Assembly: GCF_050947875.1 (NCBI RefSeq)
Contig: NC_134573.1
Coordinates: 35,093,115-35,157,114 of the forward strand
Direction of reading: 5' to 3'
DNA: 64,000 nt
Origin: Dermacentor variabilis
Lineage: Eukaryota > Arthropoda > Arachnida > Ixodida > Ixodidae
A model generated the notes under the pieces. It saw only the letters and a list, made by a program, of their open reading frames with translations, had not been told where the DNA came from and did no database searches. Position 1 is the first letter of the stretch; every line of letters begins with the position of its first letter. Made by a program: the position numbers and the translations under genes. Positions 22,144 through 33,800 of the stretch are shown here, piece by piece.

Positions 22144-23235
22144 TCAGTGGCGGCATTATCGGAGTGTGCGGCATAGGGACGAGAAGGGCCACCTGGGGGG
22201 TGAGAGTAGGCAGTATAAGTAGACCGGGTCGGGGAACTCCAGCGACTGCGACAGTGCCGAGAAATGTGCCTGATTTGATGGCAGTGAAAACAAATGGCCT
22301 TGTTGTCAGCAGTGCGCCATTCAGATGGGTTGCGGAAACGTGGTGGGCAAGAAGATGGGGGACGGGGCGGAATCGAGGAAGCCGGGCGGGTATCAGGGCG
22401 ATGGGCCGAGCAGATGGTGTGAAGACCCATGTTTTCAAACTCCTGGCGGTCAACTGCCTGGATGAGGGAAACCGTGCCTGCAGATGCGTTGGTGGGCCTG
22501 GAGTCGTAGGCAGCCGGATAGATGGCCCCGATCTCACGCCGGACGATCCTAGTAACATCAGCAGTGTTGTTGGGACGAGGAGCGTCGGCACAGGAAGATG
22601 TCGCTGGGGTGTTGGGCAGATGGGCAAACTGCTGGTCAATACATCGGCTTTTAGCGAGTTCCAGGCGGCGGCACTTTTTTATACCCGCATTCACCGTCGC
22701 CTCGTTGTTGCAAACGAGCAAGTTGAAGGCGTCATCGGCAATACCTTTGAGGATGTGGGAAACCTTATCTGACTCAGTCATGTGTGCGTCAACTTTGCAG
22801 CACAGAGCCAAGACGTCCTGAATGTACGTGACGTAGGGCTCTGTTGACGTGTGCACACGTCCGGAAAGTGCCTTCTGCGCGGCAAGTTGGTGACCGTAGG
22901 GGTTGCCGAACAAGTCTCGGAGCTTTTGCTTAAGCGAATCCCAACTGGTGAGCTCATCTTCGTGCGTCCAAAACCAAACTCGAGGTGTGCCACCGAGGTA
23001 AAAGACTATGTTGGCGAGCATGATAGTAGGGTCCCACCAGTTATTGTGGCTGACGTGTTCGTACAGGCTGATCCAGTCATCGATGTCTTCCCCATCTTTG
23101 TCCGAGAATATGTCAGGATCACGGGGAGCGGGGAGAGTGATGTAGGTCGTCGAAGTGGCAGGAGGTAACGGAGCCGGCAGAGTTGAATTGTCGTCGCCGG
23201 GAGCCACGAAGGAAGGCCCCACGTACCGTCCACTG
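22017..23235 (-). pseudogene. gypsy2 Gag
   Basis: A minus-strand frame, open for roughly 400 codons, encodes a Gag with DIDDWISLYEHVS and WDSLKQKLRDLFGN capsid-like segments and a CCHC knuckle CFHCHQIRHISRHC near the C-terminal end, followed by an Arg/Ser/Pro-rich tail. It would package element RNA. The open frame extends artificially to 23351 through antisense LINE B sequence, so the native start is lost at the LINE B junction near 23235. Pol begins in another phase (21271-22143 overlaps), implying a frameshift between gag and pol. Confidence 0.75.
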
Positions 23236-26200
23236 CGAAGCTCCGTTACGAGGTACAGGGAACGTCTACCTCCACCCCCGACCTCACCTTCATCAAACAT
23301 ATCAACGATGCACACTGGACCAATACCCAGCAAGACCTGGGCAGCGACCATTATATCCTTGCTCTCTCTTTACCCCAACTCGCTGCCGCCCCTGCCCCCA
23401 TTAAAGAATTCACCATTACCGACTGGGACGTTTTTCGAAAAATACGCATAGGTTCTACCTCAGCAGAAGGCATTACCGACATTAACACCTGGATGCAAGC
23501 GCTACGCACTGATGTTCAAACGGCCACTCGGGTGGTAACTACAGATGCCTCAGTTGAACGCATGGATAGCCGCCTCGCCCATCTTCTGGAGGCTAAAGCC
23601 TCTATCCTAGCTCGATGGAAGGGGCAGCGCCTAAACCGTTGCCTTAGAACTAAGATCTCCAAACTGAACACAGCCATCGAGGAGCATTGTCAAACCCTCA
23701 GCCGGCAACAATGGACTGAGCTGTGTAACACGGTGAATGGACAACTTCATCGCCCTTCCTCGTGGAAACTCCTCAAACATCTGCTTGATAATACCACCAC
23801 CCGCACCACCCAACAGGATCGGCTGCAGAAGCTCCTTTATACGGAGACCCTTAAGCAAGGTCCACAACAGGTGCTTGACTACCTCTGCACCAGATATATC
23901 TCCAGGGGACAAGTCAGTCCACACAGCAATTACATCGGTAGCCCCAACCCTACACTAGACGCCGATTTCAGCGTATCTGAAATACATGCCGCTCTACGCA
24001 AGCTTAACGGTCGTTCTGCTCCAGGGCCAGACGGGGTCACTAACAAAAGCCTTCGCAATCTCGATGACGAGTCCGTGTCCCATCTGACTGACTACATCAA
24101 CGATTGCTGGCGCAGTGGTGCCCTTCCAGCCGCCTGGAAGACTGCCAACGTTATCCTAATCCCAAAGCCTGGCAAACCATCTAGCCTCAATAACTTAAGG
24201 CCCATCTCCTTCACTTCATGCGTAGGCAAGGTGATGGAACACGCCTTCTTAGCACGCATCAACAGTCACCTCGAGGACAACTCTCTCTATCCCCACACCA
24301 TCATTGCATTTCACCCTCACCTTTCTACTCAAGACGCTATGTTGCAGCTCAAGCATCAAGTGCTAAATGATCGTTCCCGTAACATGAAAGCCATCCTCGG
24401 ACTCGACCTCACTCAAGCCTTTGATAACATTTCCCATGCAGCTATCCTTGACCAGGTCTCCAACCTCCACCTGGGAGAGCGAGCCTACAATTACATCCGT
24501 GACTTTCTCTCCAATCGCACGGCTACCCTCTCGGCCGGGGATTTACGATCAGACTAGCTTCCCCTTGGCAGCAAAGGCACCCCGCAAGGTTCAGTTATCT
24601 CTCCCATGCTATTTAACTTAGTCATGATTGGCCTTGCCAAGCACCTACAGCAAGTCGACAATATCAACCATACCATCTACGCCGACGACATCACCATCTG
24701 GTCGTACCGAGGCAGTGATGGTCAAGTGGAATCAGCCCTCCAAACGGCGATTGACACGGTTGAAGCCTATCTCCAAGGGACCGGACTGCGCTGTTCGCCG
24801 GCTAAATCGGAGCTTCTGTTATACAAGCCCATTCAGCGGGGTCGCCCTCCCGAACACCAATCTGATCACCGACCCTGTGACGCCATCACCCTACGCCTTC
24901 AAGATGGCAGTCCTATCCCACACGTCCCTAGTATCTGGGTTCTCGGTCTCACCATTTCTACCAACGGCTCCAACGCCTTGGCTCTCAACAAGATCTGTGC
25001 CCAATCGCAAAACACCCTACGACTTCTTAAACGTATATCTAACCGACGAGGAGGACTCAAAGAAGAAAGCCTTCTCCGACTCGTCCAATCCTTTGTCATA
25101 TGCCACATTACGTACGTTGCTGCGTACCTCAACTGGTACCGGGCTGAGCAAAACAAGCTCGACACCCTCATACGAGGGGTCTACAAGCAAGCACTTGGGC
25201 TCCCGCATTGCACCAGCACTGAACTCTTCAACCAGCTGGGAGTTCACAACAACCTTTCCGAACTCATTGAAGCCCAACAACGCTCTCAGCTTGAACGGCT
25301 CACCCTTACCGAAACGGGGCGCTTTATTCTGTCCACGCTTGGCTTCACCTACCATCAGCAACAGGGCCCCAAACAACCGATCCCGACTGACATCCGTAGC
25401 TGGATCTACATAGACCCTATCCCTAGAAATATGCACCCTGAATATAACAGGGCCCGGCGCCAAGCTCGGGCCGGAGCTAACATAAAAGCCCTTGCCCACG
25501 TACCTGGCGTCACATTTGTTGATGCAGCCCAATACTCCCATGGCACACGATTTGTGGCCGTCGCCACACGCGATGGAGCCCTACACCACGCCTGCAGCGT
25601 CACTACCCCCACTTCCGAGACGGCTGAAGAAGTGGCCATCGCCCTGGCCACTTTGGATCCCACCTGCCACACCATAGTGTGTGACTCTCGCTCAGCCGTT
25701 ACTAACTTCAGCAAAGGCCGTATTTCTCCCCAAGCTCTTCGCATCCTCTGCCAGGCACCACACTCTAAAGACAGCATAATCTCCCTAACATGGATCCCGG
25801 CCCATGCGGGCCCTGTCCACCCACACCTCCCCAATCTCAACGAGGTCACCCACTCCATTGCGCGAGGTCTAGTCAACCGCGCCGGAGCCACTGGAGATGA
25901 GTTGGACACCAGGGACAGTCTGACAACTTATAACGATCTCGTTAAGGCATTTCACCTCAGTCGCCGAATCTTCCCCCCGCCTCACCCAAAGTTCAGCCGG
26001 GCGCAGGCTACCACCCTGCGTCTACTACAAACAAACACGTACCCTTCACCCGCCCGCCTCCACCTTATATTTCCGGACGTCTACACTACCCCCAACTACC
26101 GGTGATGTGGAATTCACCCGGCTACGCTTCCGCATATGCTATGGGAGTGCCCAGCACAGTACACCCAGACTAACACCACGACTCTCTCGTCGAGGTTGCA

Positions 26201-26360
26201 TGAGGCTCTGCGGAGCTCCGCCCTCGACGACCAAACCTGGGCGACCCAGCACGCCCGCGAGGCGGCGGCAAGGCAAGCCCTCGACGTCCCTTCGTGGGAG
26301 GCTTAGGCCCGGCCATCATAAAGTGCTGGTTCTACAATAAAAGTTTATTCCTCCTCCTCC
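23236..26360 (+). mobile_element. I-type LINE B with RNase H, 5'-truncated
   Basis: Plus-strand element beginning inside the endonuclease (STPDLTF then LGSDHY) and ending with AATAAAAG and a (TCC)n-like tail at about 26336-26360. It lies head-on against gypsy2, replacing the gypsy2 leader. Coding is almost intact: only two in-frame stop codons interrupt one long frame, and no frameshift is needed. Confidence 0.85.
23262..26306 (+). pseudogene. LINE B ORF2: endonuclease end, RT, RNase H, zinc motif
   Basis: The endonuclease C-terminal LGSDHYIL opens the readable frame. RT follows with GPDGVTNKSL, LRPISFTSCVGKVMEH, LDLTQAFDNISH, GTPQGSVISP and YADDITIW, the intact catalytic YADD (about 24690). 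The thumb region then leads to an RNase H domain with AVATRDGALHHA, VCDSRSAV and WIPAHAG (about 25540-25810). The terminal CX2C-type motif with LPHMLWECP lies at 26106-26160. A TAG at 24555-24557 and a TGA at 26103-26105 are the only stops before the terminal TAG at 26304. I-group LINEs carry exactly this order. It cannot make full protein, but it looks younger than LINE A. Confidence 0.85.
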
Positions 26361-26448
26361 TGGCCAAGAGGCAACAGCCCGCACTAGCCTCTAATCATCG
26401 TCTTCACACTGCTCACCTCTTTGTGATCGCAAATACTGTTCCATAGCA
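26361..26448 (-). repeat. gypsy2 5' LTR remnant
   Basis: Aligns to 18391-18485 with a short internal deletion (a missing GTC repeat) and scattered substitutions. It is cut at 26361 by the 3' end of LINE B. Confidence 0.75.
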
Positions 26449-27005
26449 ATATACAGTTTATTAAAACGAAGCATGAATTGGGGGGGGGCGGGCTCGGCTG
26501 GTAGCCTTCCCGAATTCAACTAGCTTTCTACGCAATTGATGCGTAGCCACGCGAAAATTTTCACCAACGGCGACGCTCGAGTTACGGAATTTGGGGCGTT
26601 GAGAAATTATATTTTCCCTCAGTTTTGACGAAGCCAATTTAACAATAGGTCGTGGTCATGTTGCATTGTATTGGCTTAATCTGTGAGTATGCGAGATAGC
26701 ATCGCTGGAGAAACTAAGCTTTAAAGTTCTACAAAGGACGTCGCGTACATGCTGTTGAGACTGTACCCATGTTTCAGATGGGTTGTCTGCAAGGCCATAG
26801 AAAATAAGGTTGTCCCGACACAACCTGTCCTCGAACTCCTGCAAACGTGAAGTCAAAGCAGCAGCGTGGTCATTGATGGCTTTGTTAATAACGCCCAGCA
26901 GATTCGTAATACCTTGGGATGCCTCAAAGGACACAACAAGCGACTCGACAGCAGCAAGACGCATAGGCGGGAAGTTTTCAATTTCCCCCCCCAGAGGACT
27001 GGGGC
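26449..27005 (-). pseudogene. LINE A ORF1 fragment
   Basis: The minus strand encodes an ORF1-type protein of CR1/L1-like LINEs: a coiled-coil-like HAAALTSRLQEFEDRLCRD, then the conserved NLIFYGL motif, then segments resembling the RNA-binding part (ASSKLRENI, then PKFRNSSVAVGE and RRKLVEFGK). The frame runs to the gypsy2 boundary and resumes on the far side at 18324, leading to the ORF2 start near 18272. The 5' end is lost where a (TA)n tract begins. The apparent open frame further right (to 27174) is translated microsatellite and not part of the protein. Confidence 0.7.
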
Positions 27006-27028
27006 CCAACCAGCTTTCCAAACCCCTC

Positions 27029-27044
27029 ATATATATATAAATAA

Positions 27045-27119
<75 letters not shown>
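27029..27119. repeat. (TA)n microsatellite, left
   Basis: Almost pure alternating AT with a few AAAT units at its left edge. It flanks the mariner-like element on its left. Confidence 0.95.
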
Positions 27120-27123
<4 letters not shown>

Positions 27124-27149
27124 TAGACATACATATATATGTACATACG

Positions 27150-29763
27150 AGGTGTCCCAGCTAATTTGGACCAAGATTTTGAAAAAAAAAAAAAAAACCT
27201 ATGCGTCTGTCAGAATAGAAATCGCGTGGATGTTGTTAGCGTTTATCTGAACTTACAGTACCATATATTTGCTCATCTTTCTTGAGCAATTAGCCGAGAT
27301 AAATTAACTTTTTAAGTATAGCTTGAACCGTTCAGGCGCCAATAGGAAACTGTGGAGCTCCACAAATATTGCCCAACCAAGGTACTCCTAACGAGATGGA
27401 CCTAGCAGCCTTTTTTATTCGGGAAAAACGAAAGCCCGCGGAGTTTTGAAAAATACCATGTGACAGCACACTCTGTGTGTGCCATGATTACAGTGCTCTC
27501 AACCGTGCTTTGTAAAAAACATCGCTCGCTTCGCGCCTTTCGTGCTGCCCAGAACAGAGCTTCGCATTGTGCTTGGTTCTGAGATAAACACCAGTGGGTT
27601 TGGGCGGCAGTTGAAATACAGCACGGCTCCCGTTTCTGTGGCGATGATTGCACTCTCATGCTAGCAGAATGCATGCAGAGGAAAAATGACAAGCTCATGA
27701 GTTTGAATCTGGGAGCAAGACCCCAACAAGCAATCACGCATTATAACAAGCTTGATAGCATTGCGTGATTAACGCTGGTTGTCACAAAAGGAAGAATTGT
27801 AAACTGACAGGGAAGGTTGCTTTTTAGCTTCCTGTCCATTCCTTGTCGGCAGATAATTTGCAATTTCATATTACTTACGTGCCTTTTCCATGTCCTACAA
27901 AAGTTTCTCACAGATGGCTCTTTTCACGGATAACGGTTGTAGAGATTTATTCGCTGCGATGTCTGTCTAAAGAATGTGTTCAAACAAGTCGCCCTCTGCA
28001 ATAATCCGGTACTGGCACCTTTTCAGCACATCCGATTTAGCGTTTTTGATGACACAAGATGGTATCTTGCTGCAAGCCTCAGCAATGTCTGCTTTTAGCG
28101 CTCCTGGTGTAGTTGTAACTTTGCAGTACAGTCGGTCTTGAGAAGTCATGAGGTGCCAAGTCCGGTGACCTTGCAGGCCATGCCACTGGCGTTTGAAGGC
28201 TTCGGCAAGCCAGGCTCAGGCAAGGCTGCTGCTGTGAGCTGGTGCACCGTCGTGCTTATACCAAGTTCACTTTAAAAAGGCAAGAGGGAGATCACAGCGA
28301 AAATCTGGGTCTTCCAAGATGTCGTTCACGTACCGCTGAGCAGTGAGCATGTGGTAAAAAAATATGGGGCCAATTATTCTTCCTTCAAAGATACCGCATC
28401 ACACGCTGAATGACCATTGGTACTGGTGTCTGGTCTGCGCCACCCAATGCGGGTTCGAATCGCTCCAGTAATGCGCATTATGGACGTTGACTTGAGAATT
28501 TCTGGAGAAGGTTGCCTCATCTGTCCAGAGCACTTTGTCAACAAAATCCAGTATTTTGTCACTGTTCATAAGGATCCAATTTGAGAAATCAAGCCGCCAT
28601 TGAAAGTATTTTCCTTGCAGCTTTTGATGCAGTTGGAGGTGATACGGATAATTTCAGTCTTTCTAAGAACTCTTGACACTGAAGACTTTGAAATGCCGAC
28701 CTCACCACTCACATCACGCACGCTGGAATGAGGGTTTGCAGTCATGAAAGCCAAAATGTCTCCTTCAGCCTTTTCACTGATGGTCCCCTTTCTGCGCCGC
28801 GTCTTCTTGAAGCTACCCGTTTCTTTCAGTGTCAAGTAACTCCTCATAATTGCGTTCGCGCTAGGTGTTCCCCCACATTGCCAGTTTCGGTGTACCTTTC
28901 CAGCTTTCCTCCTGTCACCCCGTGCCGCTCCCAAGGTTAAGACCATGTCCGCCTTCTGCTCGCTTGAGTATACGGCCAGCTTTAGGCACTGCAAACAAAT
29001 TCTTCGAAATGGTTGCATGGCACGACGGTAATAGGCAGTCGAGCTCACATGCATCTAGCCACTGGCACAGCTTGGAAGAAAAGCGGCATTGTAACAAATG
29101 ATGCTCTCTCTCTCGCACAGGTTCCAGATGTACGGTGCATGTTTTGTGTGTATTTTTTCTATTCCGCATCGACTTGAATGCTAACACTGAAAAAAAAAAA
29201 TTGCTCTTCTCATCATATCGGAATAAACGGCTGATGACGGTGCGTTCTTCGGCGACAGGCGTGAGCAGCTGCTGACGAAGCGCTTTTTTGGAGAGCCGTT
29301 GCCAGACGCTGTGGGTAATGTCAGAGCTGAGCAAAGGTTGAAGCCCTTTCTCGTAAGTGAAGGGAAGGCGCGGCGCTGGCGATGTTTTTACAAATCACTT
29401 ATGAGCGTGCTGTAATCGCGGCACATTCAGGCGCACAGAGTGCACTGTCACGTGGTATTTTTTAAAACTCCGCGAGCTTTCGTTTTTCCCGAATAAAAAA
29501 CGCCATGTCAAGTCTATCTCGTTGGAAGTACCTGGGTTGGGCAACATTTGTGAAGCTCCACAACTTTCCTATTGACGCCTGAACGTTTCAAGCTATATTT
29601 AAAAAGTTATTTAATTTATTTCGTCTAATTACTCAAGAAAAGACGAGCGAGAAATTGGTACTGTAAGTTTAGATAAATGCTAACAACATCCACGTGAATT
29701 CTGTTCTGGAGAACGCATAGGTTCTTTTTTCAAAATTTTGGTCCAAGTTAGCTGGGACACCCT
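27150..29763 (-). mobile_element. Tc1/mariner-like transposon with long inverted repeats
   Basis: Ends AGGTGTCCCAGCTAA on the left and its complement on the right (ending GGGACACCCT). Similarity of the two arms continues for about 340 bp (27150-27490 against 29415-29763), including TTTTTTATTCGGGAAAAACG in both. A broken DDE/D transposase lies between on the minus strand. (TA)n tracts lie outside both ends, fitting TA target choice, although about 30 bp of imperfect AT-rich sequence separates the left tract from the end. Confidence 0.8.
27967..28943 (-). pseudogene. Mariner-like transposase
   Basis: The N-terminal part (28566-28943) starts MVLTLGAARGDRRKA, then helix-turn-helix segments with LKETGSF and VSGEVGISKSSVSRVLRK. 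The catalytic part continues in other phases: VLWTDEATF carries the first Asp (about 28520-28550), HDGAPAHSS the second (about 28235) and WPARSPDLAPHDF the third (about 28150-28190). The C-terminal end at 27967 reads RIIAEGDLFEHIL, a usual ending for this family. Living members cut and paste DNA at TA sites. An internal stop and at least three frameshifts inactivate this one. Confidence 0.8.
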
Positions 29764-29770
29764 GTGTGTG

Positions 29771-29773
<3 letters not shown>

Positions 29774-29853
<80 letters not shown>
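29774..29853. repeat. (TA)n microsatellite, right
   Basis: Pure TA alternation outside the right end of the mariner-like element, preceded by a short (GT)n. Confidence 0.95.
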
Positions 29854-29856
<3 letters not shown>

Positions 29857-30605
29857 GAAAAGAAAGGGGGTTAACCAAGGGCCCCTATTTTTATTAGTCA
29901 CATCACAAGAAGTCAACAAACACTGACACCAAGGACAACATAGGGGAAATTACTTGTGCTTAATAAATGAAATAAAGAAACGATAAATTAATGGAAGTGA
30001 AAGTGGATGAAAAAACTTGACACAGGTGGGGAACGATCTCACTGAAATGCGAAGGTTGTGGGATCGTTGCAACAATTTTTGAGGCATACAAGCAGGCACG
30101 TACCCAGGGGGGGCACCCCCCCCTTCCCCCTTACCCATGCCACCACTCCTCACACATATTCCTAAAGCGCTGCGAAATCAATCTTGAGACTTGACAGCTA
30201 TTCGGCGGTCAACATTTTGCTGCCTCCTACACTCCTTTCGGATGGTGGTAGTTATCGGCACATCCTGGGTTGTGAAGGGCAGTTTTCTTATCGATTTGAT
30301 GCCCGCGCGATTAACTCGAGATGCGTTTAGTTGTCACCATCTATTGCGACAATCACGCGCATCGCTGTTGCTTCGTTAGTTCAATCTTCTTTGTTTAGAC
30401 TGATCCAGGGACCAGGAAAGAAATTTAATTTGCAGTCAGCTGGTCGATGTGCTCGTGGAACGAGTTGCGGCCAGAGACGACGCCAGCTGCGTTGCTAGCA
30501 ATGGCAGTCGCACGCTTGGTTGCTTAAAGTGCAATTTCTCTATATAGCACCATCCTCACTAAAGCTTTTACTCTATAAATAGCTCGTACGCTGAAAACTG
30601 AATAG
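29854..30605. other. Intergenic DNA, probable unassigned repeat
   Basis: No gene recognised. The stretch 29870-30090 has several polyadenylation-like AATAAA copies and looks like a dispersed repeat, but I cannot assign a family. A C-rich run lies at 30108-30135. Confidence 0.4.
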
Positions 30606-30765
30606 GCATGCTCGATGTGGGATCCCGATTTTGAGTGTTTCATTAAAACTTTGGAATCAGTGCAAAATCGCATCACAAGACTCGTACTTCATAACTTTCT
30701 CCAGAGTCCAGTGTGCCTCCAAGCATTGTGCCTCCATTCCTCATTCAGCATCGAGCTGCTTATGA
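30606..30765 (+). mobile_element. LINE RT C-terminal scrap
   Basis: One plus-strand frame reads VWDPDFECFIKTLESVQNRI followed by TRLVLHNF. The V-W-D-P then L-E-x-V-Q-x-R pattern marks the end of RT in CR1/Jockey-type LINEs. Nothing else of the element remains. It is followed by GA-rich simple sequence. Confidence 0.6.
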
Positions 30766-30840
30766 GTGAGTTGAGAGAGGAGAGAGAGACCGGGAGAGAA
30801 ATAACATGTTTATTTTATAAATCAAGCATATAGGAAAGGC
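30766..30840 (-). mobile_element. Possible LINE 3' tail
   Basis: On the minus strand, AATAAACATG leads into TTATTTCTCTC and CT-rich simple sequence, closely resembling the tail at 1838-1935. Confidence 0.35.
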
Positions 30841-33800
30841 ATCCCTGTTTTAATGCCTTGAGTTTGGGCCGCTTCTTGGGCAGTCGATCGTGACCAGCCA
30901 TATCCGATTCTCAAGGTTGCAGCTGGCATTATATTGCCCGAGCCTTATAGAAAAATGCCTTCGGTAAAGCAAGGCCTGAACTAAAGTTAGCTCAGAGCGT
31001 TGCACAGTAAATATCAATAATGTCACGACTAAACCGAAAAAGAAATTATTTGGTTCATTGTAACAATAAGTGGTGCCTAAATCCACGTATGAGTGGCAGC
31101 TCCTGCTAGAACTCTTTACGCAGATCTTGAGGCCGGTGTTGTGCTGGTTGCGTGCAGTGGAAGTAACCTTAGAGCTGAAAAATTACGCTGTGATATTTGG
31201 ACACTATCTGCACCATCTATAAGCCGCCTCCAGAACACTATAGAACATTTTGGCTATGTGTTTGGGCATTTTTCACTCGCAAAACATTTGCATCTGGCTG
31301 CTTTAGGGCTACACTTTGAGATCCTTTGGCTATTATTTGGTGGGACCATCTGGCAACATGAACATCTGGCAACACGTCTATGACATGACCCATCATAGAC
31401 ATGGAAGCAGTGAAAGATAACTGGGCAGTTGTGCTAGGGTGTACTTTCAAGACAAGGACAGAGTGAAGCACAGATATACGTACGGAGGTGCCAGTTGCAA
31501 CTCTGCTGTTGTTGTGTAACCAGTACCATTTCTTCAGTATCCAAAGTCTGCTCACACCTATTGCTACAAACAGACTTACAAGCACTACAAAAATAGTTTG
31601 CTCTGCATTTTTGTTGCTTGCTGTTTTGTATTTTCAGTACAGAGAACAAGTTGTGTAATTTGCTGAAAGTTTGTAGCGACTATCAGCCACTGGAAACCGT
31701 TTCCTGCATCTTCACTTTTAAGCTGACACAATAAATGAAGCAAAATACCGCATAGGCAAAAGAATACTGCTTACATCATATATTACTTCTATTGAACATT
31801 ATCAAGCAAACATGGAAAGCCTCAGGCTGCAGCCAATGTTTCAACAGAAGAAATGATCTTTTTCAGAGCCTGGACCAAAACAAGCCAGCAGCTTCCCTTG
31901 TTCATAGTCTTGTGAACTAACTCGTTATCCTGTACCAATTGCTACAAAGGTACAACTACAATAACTAATATTGGTCTCAAATTTAGCCAAGCAGCATAGC
32001 AGCTGAAATTTTTGTACAGATACAGGCATTGTTTATTTTTTTTTTTTTTGCATACAGAAAAGCTGCATCTGGGGTACGCCCATTACATATATATTTGTTG
32101 CCGTAACTTACCTTTGTGGCTTATTGCATAATGATGTTGAGCACGAATTCATGGGATCCCTTCCCAGCTGCATTCTAATGGGGATGCATAAATACTTGGG
32201 TTCCTAGCATTGCACGCACGTTCAATAGTCCTCGGTGATCGCAATGAACGTAGCACCCTCTACTATTACAGTATTTGTAATAGTATCTGTACTGCTCTGG
32301 GACATTAAAACCCATTGCTGAATCAGTCTTGTTTGCTTCCTTCCTCATGTGTGACCATTTATGATGTAACTGATGCAAATAAATGGTATGAAAAGGCAAG
32401 TGTGCAAACAAGGACACAAGCAAAATAAAAGGGCAAATGCATTTGCCAATAAACCACTGCAATGGCTGTTTATAACCTGCATGCATCTCAAAGCTGCACT
32501 GCTGAGCAGGTCTTTCTACCAAAGCTTTCTGCTGCAAAATTTCTAGGAAAGGGCATGTGCATTGTATTGTGTCTACTGCTACACATACATAATCTGATTG
32601 AGCCATCCTCTAAACACTGATACAAATACACAGCTTTTTTTTCACATTAGCCCTTTATTTCTTGATTCTCGTGCCTTCCTTTGATGGCATGCTCCTACAG
32701 GGTCGCACACACATTGAGTGAGCACACAAACGACAACTCTTGGAACATGCATGTAGACAACATAGATGGCTATATGCACACCTGATAAAAAGAAAAAGAC
32801 AGCACAGCTCGACTGCTTCAATGCTGAAAACACCTTTGGCACAAGCCATACGGTACATGTGTCTCACATAGTATACACTGCACTATTAGTATAAGCTGGC
32901 ATGTGGCAAGAACTACATGCATTGACAGATGATCATGACTGACGACTAATCACAATTTCTCTTGTTCAGGTACTTGCGCAAACTGCAGAAAGCCTTATCT
33001 GGAAGCTTTTCCATCATCCCTGTGCAAGGCAATGGCTGTGCTACCAGTGAAAGCCAGATCAAAGTGCAGAACATTCAGCCAAAACAATGTCAGTATAGAA
33101 AGCAGATGCTCATGCTACTACCTGTTACGACATACTCCAGGGCCGAGATTTTTGAAGCTGTGGGAGCAATATGTGGCCCACGCGTGACTAGGCTAAGCTC
33201 TCCCTGGCCATTGCAATTGGCTGCAATCCTGTACTGGCCTACCATATCAAAAACTTGTTTTATCAACCTTTTGCCTAATCTCCCATAAGATTTTAGCAAA
33301 TAAATCACAAATAATTCTCACCCTATATCAATGAATTTATGATGACAATGATGTAAGAATACGCTGGAGACTCATTTTTTTCTAGCAGTCCCTGTCTTAT
33401 TGGAAGTGTGCCGCCATAACACTTGTCGAGTGAGTATGGAAGAATGTCTAGTCAGTTTTGCCAATATTATATCAGAGCCCCATAAGACTGAGCCCACACA
33501 CCTTGGAAGTCGTGGCCACTATTTGAAGTTTATCGTCAGTGCTTGTTTGTACAAGTGGAAAAATTGTTTACTCACCTGCCAGCATTGCTCACATCAAACA
33601 CTGTCCTAAATTTCTTAGCTGGAATTAATTTAATGAAAAAATAATGAGAGAATTCTGTAGTATCAATACATTCTAGGTGACTCTTCTGTTAAAAGTACTG
33701 GAAGCCACACAACCTGCTTACAGCAAAAGGTAGTCAATGATTATGGAAAATTTGGTGCCATGAACTACTTAGCTGTCAATCTCATGAACTTTTCCAGTCT

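Larger units (their letters stand above)
18325..26448 (-). mobile_element. Ty3/gypsy LTR retrotransposon, gypsy2
   Basis: Minus-strand gag and pol lie between a 161-bp 3' LTR (18325-18485) and an 88-bp 5' LTR remnant (26361-26448). On the minus strand the LTRs start TGCTA(C/T)GGAACAG and end GTAACA. ATAT is present immediately outside both ends (18321-18324 and 26449-26452), a 4-bp target duplication. LINE A reading resumes across the two outer edges, confirming them. LINE B (23236-26360) sits between gag and the 5' LTR and has replaced the leader, the gag start and 66 bp of LTR. Confidence 0.85.

Noticed and set aside
21987..22772. 261-codon plus-strand frame over gypsy2 gag
   Set aside because: Antisense to a recognised Gag with a zinc knuckle; Arg/Gly-rich shadow only.
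27040..27174. Open frame of Tyr/Ile repeats on the minus strand joined to LINE ORF1
   Set aside because: It is translated (TA)n microsatellite. Only the part below about 27005 is LINE protein.
29669..29878. Minus-strand open frame dominated by Tyr-Ile repeats
   Set aside because: Microsatellite translation across the right (TA)n tract and transposon arm.
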